From NCBI GenBank assembly GCA_034430895.1, contig DAOUDW010000109.1:165508-229507 (forward strand): 64,000 nucleotides of DNA, read 5' to 3'. The notes beneath the pieces were generated by a model that was not told where the DNA came from, searched no databases, and saw only the letters and a list, made by a program, of their open reading frames with translations. The number at the start of each line of letters is the position of its first letter. Position 1 is the stretch's first letter. This document shows positions 1-8,628 of the stretch, piece by piece. The stretch is from WVZH01 sp034430895 (GTDB taxonomy: Bacteria > Chloroflexota > Anaerolineae > Anaerolineales > E44-bin32). The position numbers and the translations under genes are program-made.

Positions 1-10
1 CTCTAATCGA

Positions 11-799
11 TTACTTAATTTTCCAGTACGCCATGACGACATTAAGCGCCATGAGCGCGTGCAGGAGATTGACCCCGGGCATGAACCTGGGTACCAGACG
101 GATCACGATGCCAATCACCAACAATAACGGCAGTAAGGAAACCGCACGCCAGAACATATAATCCGGAGTCAGAAGCAGCGGAATCAACACACTTTGCAGG
201 ATAAAAAAGACAAGAACGATCGATAGCGCTTTCACACTCGCCTGGATTTTTCGTTGTTCGTTATCCGTTTCGAAATAAGCCTCCAACCGTGGATAGATGA
301 ACCCGTAGAACCAGGGGAATTCAACCAGCGCCTGAAAAATCGGAAGCAACCCAAGCATCAGATAAAAAGCCCACTCCGGAAGCACACCGACTGAGATGGT
401 ATCGCGCAAAATAGGGATGTTTTCGTTCAGAACACCGTTCAGCACGATTGCCGGAAGCCCCATGAGTAACAGCAGCAAACAAAACAGCAAAATATTCTTC
501 AAAATGTCTTGTAATCGGTTTTCTGAAGGCTCTCGTTTCAAAAATTGTGTGAGCCTGCCAAGTGGAAGAGATGATTCAAATGGCCTTAACTGTATCGACG
601 AAAATGGCATATTCTCTCGTTTCAATTCGAATATCAGAATGAAGAGACAGACGATCTCGGTAGCAATCATCGCAAAAGGCCACCAGGGAACAGCATCATT
701 CCATGAGGAGAACAGGGCTAACAGAAGCTGAAATAGAACGATGATGATGATCCGGACGGAGAGTAGAGCCAGTGTTCGTTTTACTGAGTCACTGTTCAT
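11..799 (-). CDS. CPBP-family-like membrane protein, degenerate active site
   Basis: A 262-residue protein with about seven hydrophobic segments. The stretch VEFPWFYGFIYPRLE near residue 160 sits where CPBP intramembrane proteases (CAAX protease/bacteriocin-processing family) carry EExxxR, and a late HALMALN stretch resembles the family's last H/N motif. The second Glu is not present and the Arg is replaced by Tyr, so proteolytic activity is doubtful. AAGGA lies 8 nt before the ATG. The downstream end is complete: a TAA lies at 11-13. Family assignment is from motif layout only; a plain multi-pass membrane protein is the alternative. Confidence 0.6.
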   Translation of the reverse strand: MNSDSVKRTLALLSVRIIIIVLFQLLLALFSSWNDAVPWWPFAMIATEIVCLFILIFELKRENMPFSSIQLRPFESSLPLGRLTQFLKREPSENRLQDILKNILLFCLLLLLMGLPAIVLNGVLNENIPILRDTISVGVLPEWAFYLMLGLLPIFQALVEFPWFYGFIYPRLEAYFETDNEQRKIQASVKALSIVLVFFILQSVLIPLLLTPDYMFWRAVSLLPLLLVIGIVIRLVPRFMPGVNLLHALMALNVVMAYWKIK

Positions 800-1059
800 G
801 AGGATTATCCTTCTCTGTGATGATCTGCGATGTTGATTACAACGTCATTCAATCGACAAATTCAATTAAAAACGCCTGCTGGAAATCCCCGTAATTCTAT
901 CAGCGATTTGATATAGTGGAGGCTGCTTTCCAGTCCATAATAAGGTAAACAACAGGAAACCAAACCAGGGTTTGAGATAATCCACCCCATGGTTAATCCA
1001 GCCGCATCAAATCACAACGTCGAGGAAACACTCGACGATCTCCACCAGTGGAACGTACA

Positions 1060-1100
1060 CATCCCCGCTGGGAAATCCATCGGAATTCTTAACGGGGATG
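1060..1100 (-). terminator. Hairpin downstream of the first lipoprotein gene
   Basis: CATCCCCG (1060-1067) pairs with CGGGGATG (1093-1100) about 30 nt after the stop of the 1133-2335 gene. No clear T tract follows, so termination is uncertain. The same stem follows the paralogous gene at 3485-3531. The rest of 800-1132 shows no gene. Confidence 0.4.
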
Positions 1101-1132
1101 CGAGGTACGTGATTGCCTGATTGTGAGCCCAA

Positions 1133-2335
1133 TTATTTATTGACGCAGGACTCCTTTTCCATAACCCACTTGCAGCTTGTACGCGCCTCGCACGCTTCCA
1201 AGGATTGATACTGCGAGCATTTTGGAGGCTCGGTGGGCGCTAAGAAGACGATAGTGATGCTCGCCTCGGGTGAATCTACGATCTTTTCGACGTGAAACCC
1301 CCGTGCATGGGCAACGTGGGTAAATGGCTCGCCGATATCTGCGGCAGTAACCCAATAGGTACCCTGGCAGGTTATGGATTCACCGCGCTCAAGCCTGAAT
1401 GGCTGTTCATGATCTATACGATAATCTGAATCACAATGCGAGGTATTCACGGTCTCAGATATGATCTCGAACGGCCCGACCACAACTACGTTTCCGATGT
1501 TGGTAATTACATAATTGAAATCGATTGGATTTCCGACCTCTACAAAGTATCCCGTGGAGCTGGTGATCGCCAGATCTAAGGCAGGTTGCGGTTCGATCCA
1601 GATTATGAGCTCGGTCTGCTCGGATCGAATTTCACCGGCAAAGGCGGTGGCTTTATTTATGATAAAGAAATTCCAGACGTCGTCGGCCGTGGTCGTATAG
1701 GTCGCCGTGCAGAGAATGGCATCGCCGGGACTCAACGGCCCCTCTTGCGGGCAGTCGACCTGGTGGGTCAGGCTGTCATCGACAACGATCGGATCCTTGA
1801 ATTCCACGTTTCCGCTGTTAAGGACGTGAAATTCATATTCGATTTCCGTCCCGGCTTGCGGGAAAGTCTGAGGCGTGCCGGAAATGGTGAGAGACAGTTC
1901 CGGCTGTTCACCAAGCAGCACTTCTATCGTGTCGGAAGCCTCAGCAGGTTTTCTTGGGCCACAACAAGTTGAACCTCTACCCACTTTGACTGTTGAGCTG
2001 TGAACGATTTTCCCAGCCAGAACATCCTCATCGGTGACCGTATAGACATCCGTCCATGTTCTCACAGACTTATTCCATCCCCCTCCTATAGCAACACTCT
2101 CAGAATTAGAATATACCATCGTCTCAGAGAACGGTTGCAGGTTTATATATGAAGAACCGCCCGTACTATCGAATTCGACAACGTAGGTAAAGGTGATCTC
2201 TTCGCCGGCTTCTGTAAAGAAAACCGGTTCCGCTTTGATGGTTAAATTCAACCCCCTAACGTCGATACCACATCCTGTCAAGAGCAAGCCCGAGAGCAGA
2301 ATGCCTGTGATAATAAAGAATGTTTTCGGCCGCAT
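1133..2335 (-). CDS. Secreted lipoprotein with CARDB/DUF11-like repeats and C-terminal Cys module
   Basis: A 400-residue predicted lipoprotein. Starting at the ATG at 2335 gives a short charged N terminus, a hydrophobic helix and the lipobox LLTGC; GGAG lies 8 nt upstream, which is why the longer reading with 16 extra residues was not used. After the anchor come three related beta-rich repeats of about 110 residues with phrases such as F..AG..I.Y...V.N.G.V, as in CARDB/DUF11 surface modules. The C terminus carries four spaced cysteines (C..Y.....C.....CKW......C). It is a paralog of the 3563-4810 gene on the other side of the Lgt-like gene. Expected on the outer face of the membrane; no enzymatic role is visible. 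Confidence 0.8.
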   Translation of the reverse strand: MRPKTFFIITGILLSGLLLTGCGIDVRGLNLTIKAEPVFFTEAGEEITFTYVVEFDSTGGSSYINLQPFSETMVYSNSESVAIGGGWNKSVRTWTDVYTVTDEDVLAGKIVHSSTVKVGRGSTCCGPRKPAEASDTIEVLLGEQPELSLTISGTPQTFPQAGTEIEYEFHVLNSGNVEFKDPIVVDDSLTHQVDCPQEGPLSPGDAILCTATYTTTADDVWNFFIINKATAFAGEIRSEQTELIIWIEPQPALDLAITSSTGYFVEVGNPIDFNYVITNIGNVVVVGPFEIISETVNTSHCDSDYRIDHEQPFRLERGESITCQGTYWVTAADIGEPFTHVAHARGFHVEKIVDSPEASITIVFLAPTEPPKCSQYQSLEACEARTSCKWVMEKESCVNK

Positions 2336-2646
2336 AGTCATCTCCGTGGGATGGGGGCAAATGGTTGTGAAAGAAAGCGACATTTGCCTGAGTGTAACGA
2401 TTTAACAACGACTTCGATACTAAATCCGTCTACCGACACATCTTCCTTCATTGCAGCCGCATCAATACAAAAAAAGAGGGGCCAATTGAACTGAAAATTG
2501 GAGAGCCATAGAGGGGCCTAATAATAAGGGCTCCATCCAGAAGTAAAAAGGAAACCTACGTATCCTGTAGAATGAACGATGAGCTCGTTTCCCACGCAAC
2601 GATAGTATACAATACTGGAAAATTGGGTACAGAGAACGGAGGCACT

Positions 2647-3393
2647 ATGGTTCCGTATATCCCTGTCGCCGGTCTGTGGCTGGTGCCTTCGTATTACGTC
2701 TTCCTCGTCCTGGGAGCCACCGTTGGCGGTTATCTTGGCTGGCGGGAAGCACACCGCCTCGGATATTCGAAACGGCAGATCTTTTCATTCTATCTCATCG
2801 TCTTCCCCGGCGCATTGTTTTTGGGCTGGTTGAATGGCTGTCTGTTCATTCGGGATTTCTACGTCGGGTTGGCGCAGGGAGAGCTCTGGCTCAATGGCGG
2901 TCTGGTGACCTACGGTGTCATTTTCGGCGCGCTGCTGCTGGGATACCTGTATGAAAGACTCCACAAGCGTCCGGCCGGAACCAGCCTCGACTTGATCGTG
3001 CTCGTTCTTCCGTTGATGTTCACCTTCACCCGCATCGGTTGTTTCTTGAACGGCTGCTGCTACGGCCGTGAGACCGACGGCTTCGGCGGCGTGTACCTGC
3101 CGGGTGCTTTCGGAGAGTGGGCCTATCGTTACCCCACCCAGATCCTGCTGTCGGCCTTCAACCTGGGGCTCTTCCTGTGGATGTGGGCAAGACGGAAACG
3201 CGAACACGATCCGGGAAGCCAGGTGCTGCCCTTCTTGCTGGTGTACTTTGCGGGACGCCTGATGATCGACTCCCTGCGTGACCTGCCTCCGCTGGTCTGG
3301 GGATTGGGTTTCCATCAATTAAGCGCCCTGCTGATCCTCGCCGTCCTGATCATCCTTTCTCTGCGTAGAAGGAGAAGCGGCGTGGTCGTATGA
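2647..3393 (+). CDS. Prolipoprotein diacylglyceryl transferase (Lgt) family protein
   Basis: A 248-residue polytopic membrane protein. GGAGG at 2638-2642 selects the ATG at 2647. The Lgt core is recognisable: a GGLVTYGVIFGAL stretch like the family's first Gly-rich loop, RIGCFLNGCCYG in place of the canonical R-x-G-N-F-x-N-x-E-x-x-G loop, and RYPTQ like the HPSQLYE motif. Relative to E. coli Lgt the Asn after G and the conserved Glu are both Cys, as in a widespread Lgt-like subfamily. Lgt transfers diacylglycerol to the lipobox cysteine, and here the gene lies between two lipoprotein genes, so a dedicated role is conceivable but not shown. It is one of few plus-strand genes in the window. Confidence 0.8.
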   Translation: MVPYIPVAGLWLVPSYYVFLVLGATVGGYLGWREAHRLGYSKRQIFSFYLIVFPGALFLGWLNGCLFIRDFYVGLAQGELWLNGGLVTYGVIFGALLLGYLYERLHKRPAGTSLDLIVLVLPLMFTFTRIGCFLNGCCYGRETDGFGGVYLPGAFGEWAYRYPTQILLSAFNLGLFLWMWARRKREHDPGSQVLPFLLVYFAGRLMIDSLRDLPPLVWGLGFHQLSALLILAVLIILSLRRRRSGVVV

Positions 3394-3484
3394 ACCTTCC
3401 CTGGAAACAGCCCTCCCCTAAGGCAATAGACTAGTCGTTACGGACGGAATGGCGCTGCCGGTGGCTATATCACCATCACACCAC

Positions 3485-3531
3485 GCATCCCCGTCTTTCG
3501 GACGATCCAGTGAAAGTCGAAACGGGGATGC
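3485..3531 (-). terminator. Hairpin downstream of the second lipoprotein gene
   Basis: GCATCCCCGT (3485-3494) pairs with ACGGGGATGC (3522-3531), a 10-bp perfect stem. It lies between the convergent ends of the Lgt-like gene (3393) and the lipoprotein gene (3563) and matches the stem at 1060-1100. It could end transcription from both sides; no strong T tract is seen. Confidence 0.45.
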
Positions 3532-3562
3532 GCGAGTTACTGCCGGATGATGATTAGCTCGT

Positions 3563-4810
3563 TTACTTCTTAAGGCATAACTGTTCCATCGAATCCCACG
3601 TACAGGCATTGGGATGATTGCCGCATGCTTGTTCGGTATCGTACAGCGAGCAGTTGACTTTCAGCGGGGCAGGAGTAGGCTTCAAATAGGCGACCGTCAC
3701 ACTTGCTTCCGGAGATGTTACGCTCGTGCCGTCGTACACTCCCTGTACACTTGCGTGGTGAGTCAACGGTTTGCCGATATCTGCAGATTCGATCCAGTAT
3801 CGCCCTTCGCAGGTCAAGGATTCACTCACAGCCAGTTCCGCCACCTGCGGGCACTCCCAGGAGTACAGATTCTCGGAAAAGATGATGAAATCGCCGTCGA
3901 TGACCACGTCGCCGCTGTTGGTCACCACATAAGTGAAATCCACCGGGTTGCCGACCTCGCTGAAGTAATTGCTGGGACTGCTGATATCTAAACGCAGCGC
4001 CGGGCTGACCTCGACGATCGCTGTTGGCGTGGATGTCGGGGTCGCCGTGGGGGTGGGTGTCAGGGTCGGCACGACAGCGCCATACTTGAAAATACTCTTC
4101 GTGACTTTCTCAGAAGTTTCACTACCAGCGTTGGCGGTGAAAGTTATAAAGAAATACCCCCTTGCTGCTGCGTCGGGAGGTATCCCGGAGGTTACCGTAC
4201 AGACCACTTCCCTACCGCTGGAAAGACCATCAGATAAAAGATGACACTCTGTAGGATTGAATTGATTAATGTTAAGATTGAGGTTGAGGTTATTCTGAAT
4301 GACGATCGGACCAGGGATGTTCACCGCACCAATATTTGTAACCACGAAGGTATAATTTACGCTATCGAACATCCATATTGCGCTTCTTATTTCCAGGATC
4401 AACTTCGCCGAGGACTCCTGTGGTATGACCACTGAGTGGCTATCACTATTATCTGTATTCCGGGACCCATCATACCATCCCACCTTTACACCTGTTGTGA
4501 TCTTAGCACGGCCTTTGGCAACGTCTTCTTCGGTCACGGTGTAAATCCACGAGCCGGTGTATTCTGCCCAGTTTTCGATTTGTACGCCCTCCAGAATCTC
4601 GCCATTCACCCACACTTTGGTGAAGGGCTGATCATCTGTGGTTGTATTTTGAATCACATAAAAAATCTCGATACGGTCACCGGCATTACGGAATGACTCC
4701 ACACCCGCGGTTGTGCGCAGTTTCACATCTGTCTGTCGACAGCCTGCAAGTAAAATGGGGCTTATTACGAGCAGGATCCAAATCTTCAACCCATCCATTT
4801 TCCACCGCAT
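3563..4810 (-). CDS. Secreted lipoprotein, paralog of the 1133-2335 gene
   Basis: A 415-residue predicted lipoprotein with lipobox LLAGC at about residue 24; GGAAG lies upstream of the ATG at 4810. Two N-terminal CARDB/DUF11-like repeats are followed by a Thr/Pro linker (TPTPTATPTSTP), one more repeat and a C-terminal module with four Cys (C..Y.....C.....C.W......C). Gene order inside the protein, the repeat phrase FTYVVTNSGDVV and the Cys module match the 1133-2335 protein. The linker is the main difference. Probably a surface-anchored adhesion or scaffold-type protein; function unknown. Confidence 0.8.
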   Translation of the reverse strand: MRWKMDGLKIWILLVISPILLAGCRQTDVKLRTTAGVESFRNAGDRIEIFYVIQNTTTDDQPFTKVWVNGEILEGVQIENWAEYTGSWIYTVTEEDVAKGRAKITTGVKVGWYDGSRNTDNSDSHSVVIPQESSAKLILEIRSAIWMFDSVNYTFVVTNIGAVNIPGPIVIQNNLNLNLNINQFNPTECHLLSDGLSSGREVVCTVTSGIPPDAAARGYFFITFTANAGSETSEKVTKSIFKYGAVVPTLTPTPTATPTSTPTAIVEVSPALRLDISSPSNYFSEVGNPVDFTYVVTNSGDVVIDGDFIIFSENLYSWECPQVAELAVSESLTCEGRYWIESADIGKPLTHHASVQGVYDGTSVTSPEASVTVAYLKPTPAPLKVNCSLYDTEQACGNHPNACTWDSMEQLCLKK

Positions 4811-5288
4811 AGATTACTTCCGTTCACTCAAGAATATGTTGATCAGGATACCGATATTGTCATATTCCCGGCTACCTGCAATTTCAGGCTACGCAGTAGC
4901 GCACACCGCTTGTCAAATCGGTTTGATTTCAACCATTCAGATGCTGGAAGAGATCGCCTCGATCGGGCAATAACGCACGTATTGCCGAAGACCCGGCGAA
5001 AGAGCCGGCTTCCTTAGATTCACCAGAAATGGACGTGAAAAAACAGGAAAATCGTAATTGAAATATCTTCATCCACTGCGAGACTATAATGCCCGATGCC
5101 TCTGGCGTAAATAGCTCGGGTTGCCTATTCGTTGGATTATCGGTGCATTAGCCCATGAAGAAACGTGGAGATCCTCGCCTGGAAGACGGCCATCCTCCGA
5201 TCCCCCCCAGCCTTATCCAATTCCAAATCGCATCGGCGATATGAGGATTAATTTTTACGCATCTCAGCTTGCATATCGTGGTGTATCC
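4811..5288. other. Intergenic region without a recognisable gene
   Basis: About 480 nt upstream of the 3563-4810 lipoprotein gene and downstream of the kinase gene. Possible readings are short and have no family resemblance or ribosome-binding site. The part nearest 4810 should hold the lipoprotein promoter, but I cannot single one out. Confidence 0.5.
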
Positions 5289-6245
5289 TTACCCGGTCTG
5301 GAGCATCTCGTCCACTTCACTGGCTTCCGGAAGCGCCGGGATGGCGCCCAGCTTGGTCGTGGTCAGCGCACCGACGGCGTTCGCAAACACCAGCACCTTT
5401 TCAAGGCGCACTTCGTCGTTCCAGGTATCGGGATGCTCGAGCAGTTTCTTCAACAGGCCGGCGACGAAACCGTCTCCTGCGCCGGTCGTATCGATGGAGT
5501 CGACCTTGAACCCTGGGATGTGTTTATCGGCGTTTTCGATGAAATAATGACAGCCGTCTTTCCCCAGGGTAACCACCAGCAGCTTCAACGCCGGATGCCA
5601 CAGCTGTCGCACCGATCGAGCCAAATCCATATCCCCGGAGAGGAAATGAAGCTCTTCCACGCTGGCTTTAATGACCTGCGCGTGTTCCCAACCCAGCATC
5701 ATCCCTTCTCGTGCCGCTTCTTCTCCGGGCCATAAAGGGAGACGCAGATTCGGATCGTAAGAAATCAACAATCCGGCATCTTGTGCGATTTCCACGGCGT
5801 GTAACGTTGCGCTTTTGCTGGGCTCTCCGATCAAGCTGATCGAACCGTAGTGGAAGATCTTTGCTTTGCGGATCGACTGCTCGTCCACTTCAGCAGTCTC
5901 GAAAAGCATATCCGCACTTGGATGGCGATAGAACATGAAGTCACGTTCGCCCTCTGCCGTGAGCGAGACAAAGGCCAAAGCCGTTCGGGCGGCCTGCGAG
6001 AAGAGCAAGGGCTTCGTATCGACCCCATTGTCTTCCAGCGTGTGAGCCAGGAACCTGCCGAATACGTCGTCCCCCACCTTGCCCATGAAGGCCGTTTCGA
6101 CACCCAATCTGGATAATCCCACGGCTACGTTGGCCGGCGCTCCCCCGGGCGCCTTTTTGAAGGCGGAGGCCTCCACCAACGGAACTCCCACCTCGGCAGG
6201 CACGAAATCGATCAATGCTTCGCCCATGCACACGACGTTAGCCAT
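5289..6245 (-). CDS. PfkB-family carbohydrate kinase, fructokinase-like
   Basis: A 318-residue ribokinase-fold sugar kinase. Both PfkB signatures are clear: GGAPANVAVGLSRLG near residue 34 and DTTGAGDGFVAGLL near 254, where the Asp of GAGD is the catalytic base. The phrase YDPNLRLPLWP near 168 is typical of fructokinases, so ATP-dependent phosphorylation of fructose to fructose 6-phosphate is the best guess; other hexoses or 2-keto-3-deoxygluconate cannot be excluded. Length is normal for the family. GAGG lies upstream of the ATG. No sugar transporter or glycosidase gene is adjacent. Confidence 0.85.
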   Translation of the reverse strand: MANVVCMGEALIDFVPAEVGVPLVEASAFKKAPGGAPANVAVGLSRLGVETAFMGKVGDDVFGRFLAHTLEDNGVDTKPLLFSQAARTALAFVSLTAEGERDFMFYRHPSADMLFETAEVDEQSIRKAKIFHYGSISLIGEPSKSATLHAVEIAQDAGLLISYDPNLRLPLWPGEEAAREGMMLGWEHAQVIKASVEELHFLSGDMDLARSVRQLWHPALKLLVVTLGKDGCHYFIENADKHIPGFKVDSIDTTGAGDGFVAGLLKKLLEHPDTWNDEVRLEKVLVFANAVGALTTTKLGAIPALPEASEVDEMLQTG

Positions 6246-6326
6246 ACCATTTCCTCATCAACCCGGATCATGAATAGCAATCCGGCAACCAAGACGATAT
6301 CGATTCAACCATTCTTGTCGATCGGT

Positions 6327-6836
6327 CTAACCCAACAACGAATACCAGAACACGCCGGAAAGCATGAAGCTTGCCGCAGTAAACCATCCTGCCGCCACCG
6401 CCTTGGCCCATGCCTTCGCATGGTAATTCACCAGAACCATCATGGCAATACCGAACATGCAGCCCCCATAGGTCAGGATGATCCACACCGGGGTGTTCGA
6501 CAACATCAAGCGGCTCGTTGTGTAGTACCACGCCCGCGCCGGTGCGGCGAATTCCTCATACCATGGCGGCAGACCCATTCCCAATAAGGCCACGAGTCCT
6601 GCGGTTTTCCACTGCCCCCATCGTTCGCTCAGCCGCAGCGCGATATAACCGAACTGCACGCACGTCAACCACCAACCGACGGGCATGTACACCGGAGAGG
6701 ACAGCAACCGCACACCGAAGTAATCCGTATACACCAACGATCCGAAATGCTCCACGTGTATCCAATCCGCCCACAGTTCGAGAAGTCCGGCCACCAAACC
6801 AAACAACAACCACGCCAGACGCTGGCTGCCGCTCAC
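6327..6836 (-). CDS. Hypothetical multi-pass membrane protein
   Basis: A 169-residue protein with about five hydrophobic segments and an aromatic, acidic loop (PPWYEEFAAPARAWYY). It starts with GTG at 6836, four bases after the end of a possible upstream reading frame (see 6851-6988), which suggests translational coupling. I do not recognise the family. It precedes no obvious partner; the kinase gene 80 nt downstream is unrelated. Confidence 0.65.
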   Translation of the reverse strand: MSGSQRLAWLLFGLVAGLLELWADWIHVEHFGSLVYTDYFGVRLLSSPVYMPVGWWLTCVQFGYIALRLSERWGQWKTAGLVALLGMGLPPWYEEFAAPARAWYYTTSRLMLSNTPVWIILTYGGCMFGIAMMVLVNYHAKAWAKAVAAGWFTAASFMLSGVFWYSLLG

Positions 6837-6850
6837 CCGCTATCCGATGA

Positions 6851-6988
6851 TCAGCAGCACGATGCCACCATGGTAGTCGCCCCATACATCCACGGTGCTG
6901 CCAAAAGCGCCCCCACGATAATGCCTACGACGGTAAGTAAAAGCGAGCCGACGACAATTCGATCTTCCTGCTTCATAGATTTCAGCAT
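6851..6988 (-). CDS. Small membrane protein, possibly frameshifted
   Basis: A 45-codon reading frame starts at the ATG at 6988, 7 nt after GGGGAG, and encodes one strong membrane helix (VVGSLLLTVVGIIVGALLAA). It stops at 6851-6853. If one G is added in the GGGG run near codon 38, the frame instead continues as GDYHGGIVLLIIG and stops at 6840-6842, four bases before the GTG of the next gene. That reading gives a second hydrophobic end and tight coupling, so the present stop may be a frameshift. Seen directly: the helix and ribosome site; inferred: the shift. Confidence 0.5.
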   Translation of the reverse strand: MLKSMKQEDRIVVGSLLLTVVGIIVGALLAAPWMYGATTMVASCC

Positions 6989-7134
6989 TTTCATTCTCCC
7001 CGCTTTGTATCGATATCATAGGATGAAGAATAACGATCTCGTGTTGTTGAATTTTCCTCTCTCAAGTTGAATTCCTCCCCATCAACAACCTCGACCTGCG
7101 AAGACTTTCTCCGGTCTGTGCAGCGATGATCGGA

Positions 7135-7374
7135 TTATTCGTCTACCTGTCGACATGGATTTTCATGCGGATAACAGCACAACACACAATCTTGAAATTC
7201 AATTCCACAAAAGTAAGGACAGATGGACACGTTCTTTACCGCACAGCGATGTTCCATCGTGCTCTCAACTTCATTCCACGGACAAGCGTCCTGTTTCCAT
7301 TCAATTTCGTTCTCCGGGGTCGTCAGGTCGATATCCATATTCGCCCCGTTGAGCCTTCTGATTTGTGATTCCAT
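7135..7374 (-). CDS. Small Cys-rich protein, likely metal-binding
   Basis: A 79-residue protein with eight cysteines in its last 45 residues (DACPW, HRC, ICPYFC, DCVLCCYP, PC) and no signal peptide, consistent with a zinc or iron-sulfur site. AAGGG sits 6 nt before the chosen ATG at 7374; an ATG ten codons upstream lacks a site. It follows the reductase gene by 39 nt on the same strand and is probably the last gene of that operon. Family not recognised. Confidence 0.65.
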   Translation of the reverse strand: MESQIRRLNGANMDIDLTTPENEIEWKQDACPWNEVESTMEHRCAVKNVSICPYFCGIEFQDCVLCCYPHENPCRQVDE

Positions 7375-7413
7375 CTCAAGCCCTTCATGCCGGTAATAAT
7401 GCATTCTCGCAAA

Positions 7414-8628
7414 TTAAGTGCTCCGCGAGACCGATAACTCCAGATCCGAAATCGGATAGGACGAACACGGATGGATGAAGCCAAACTGTCGATCCGCAGC
7501 CCGCCGGCCGTCGCCATCCGGATGGACGTACACATCGCCAGAAATCAGCAAGCTATGACAGACACCACACGCGCCCGAACGGCACTCCGAAGGCGGCGCC
7601 AAACCCGCCCGCTCCATGGCGACGAGCACGGTTTCCGTAGCCCGAGCGGGGATAATCGCCCTGAGACCGCCTATGTGGACGGTTAGATCGAAGCGTTTAT
7701 CGGCCATCGCCTGCGGAAAGCCCGGCGCCTGGAGGACATCGCGCACTTCGCCGTACACTTCACGGCGGATGCGCTTCGGCGGAAGATCGAACGCCGCCAA
7801 CTCCTGCATGACGAACGCATACATCGCTTGCGGTCCGCAGACGAAAAAGCTGCTCTCCTCGACATCGGCATACTTCTCAATCAAGCCGCTGGTAATGAAA
7901 CCTTGCTCGCAATCCGGCAGCGGCGCTTCGTCGCAGCTCAATACGTGCACAAGCTTGAGCTTGCCGGCCGATTTTGACTCCAGCTCCCCGAGCAGTTCAT
8001 AAAACACAATATCGTCCTTATCGCTGCTGCCGTAGAGCAGGAGCAATTCGACATCCATGTCCCCGTAGACAATTTCCTTCGCCATGGAGGCGAAAGGTGA
8101 AATTCCTGAACCACCGGCCAGGCCAACGAGTTTACGCTCGTCTCGCACTAGTTCATGATAAAACTCTCCGCATGGACCTGAACTTACAATCCTGGTTCCA
8201 ACACCCCAGTTATCCCACACGTACGGCGTGAAGAAACCATCGTCGACTTTGCGGATTGTGATCTCGTAATAACCATTCTCACCCAAAGTTTCATAAGGCG
8301 CAGACGAGATCGAATAGGGGCGGGTGATTTCGACTTGATCATCTTTTACTTTCAGGCTGAGGTACTGCCCCGCTCGAAAGTAGGCCAACGATTTCGTGTC
8401 CGAATCGGGATCTGGTCCAAAACGGAACGTCTTGGTCGTCCTGGTTTCGTCCCTGATTTCTGTAATAACCAGGTTTTGGCGCTTAGGATGCAATTGCGAT
8501 GCTAACGCATTCACAGCTCCCGGGTTGATGGGCTGTGGTGAGGCTTTGGCGAACCGCTTCTGGCGGGAGGATTTCAACCGAATGAAACCGAATAGATCTC
8601 GAAGGGATCCCTTGACGCTGATTTTCAT
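7414..8628 (-). CDS. FAD/NAD(P)H-dependent ferredoxin-type reductase with C-terminal 2Fe-2S domain
   Basis: A 404-residue electron-transfer protein. An FNR-like FAD domain carries RPYSISSAP near residue 105, the nucleotide-binding domain carries LAGGSGISPFASMA near 175 and a C-terminal CGPQAM motif, and the last 90 residues form a plant-type ferredoxin domain with CRSGACGVC plus a distal Cys. The domain order FAD-NAD-2Fe2S is that of oxygenase reductases. The ATG at 8628 overlaps the stop of the preceding FAD oxidoreductase (ATGA), so the two are co-translated; it likely passes NAD(P)H electrons to that enzyme or an oxygenase elsewhere. Confidence 0.85.
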   Translation of the reverse strand: MKISVKGSLRDLFGFIRLKSSRQKRFAKASPQPINPGAVNALASQLHPKRQNLVITEIRDETRTTKTFRFGPDPDSDTKSLAYFRAGQYLSLKVKDDQVEITRPYSISSAPYETLGENGYYEITIRKVDDGFFTPYVWDNWGVGTRIVSSGPCGEFYHELVRDERKLVGLAGGSGISPFASMAKEIVYGDMDVELLLLYGSSDKDDIVFYELLGELESKSAGKLKLVHVLSCDEAPLPDCEQGFITSGLIEKYADVEESSFFVCGPQAMYAFVMQELAAFDLPPKRIRREVYGEVRDVLQAPGFPQAMADKRFDLTVHIGGLRAIIPARATETVLVAMERAGLAPPSECRSGACGVCHSLLISGDVYVHPDGDGRRAADRQFGFIHPCSSYPISDLELSVSRST

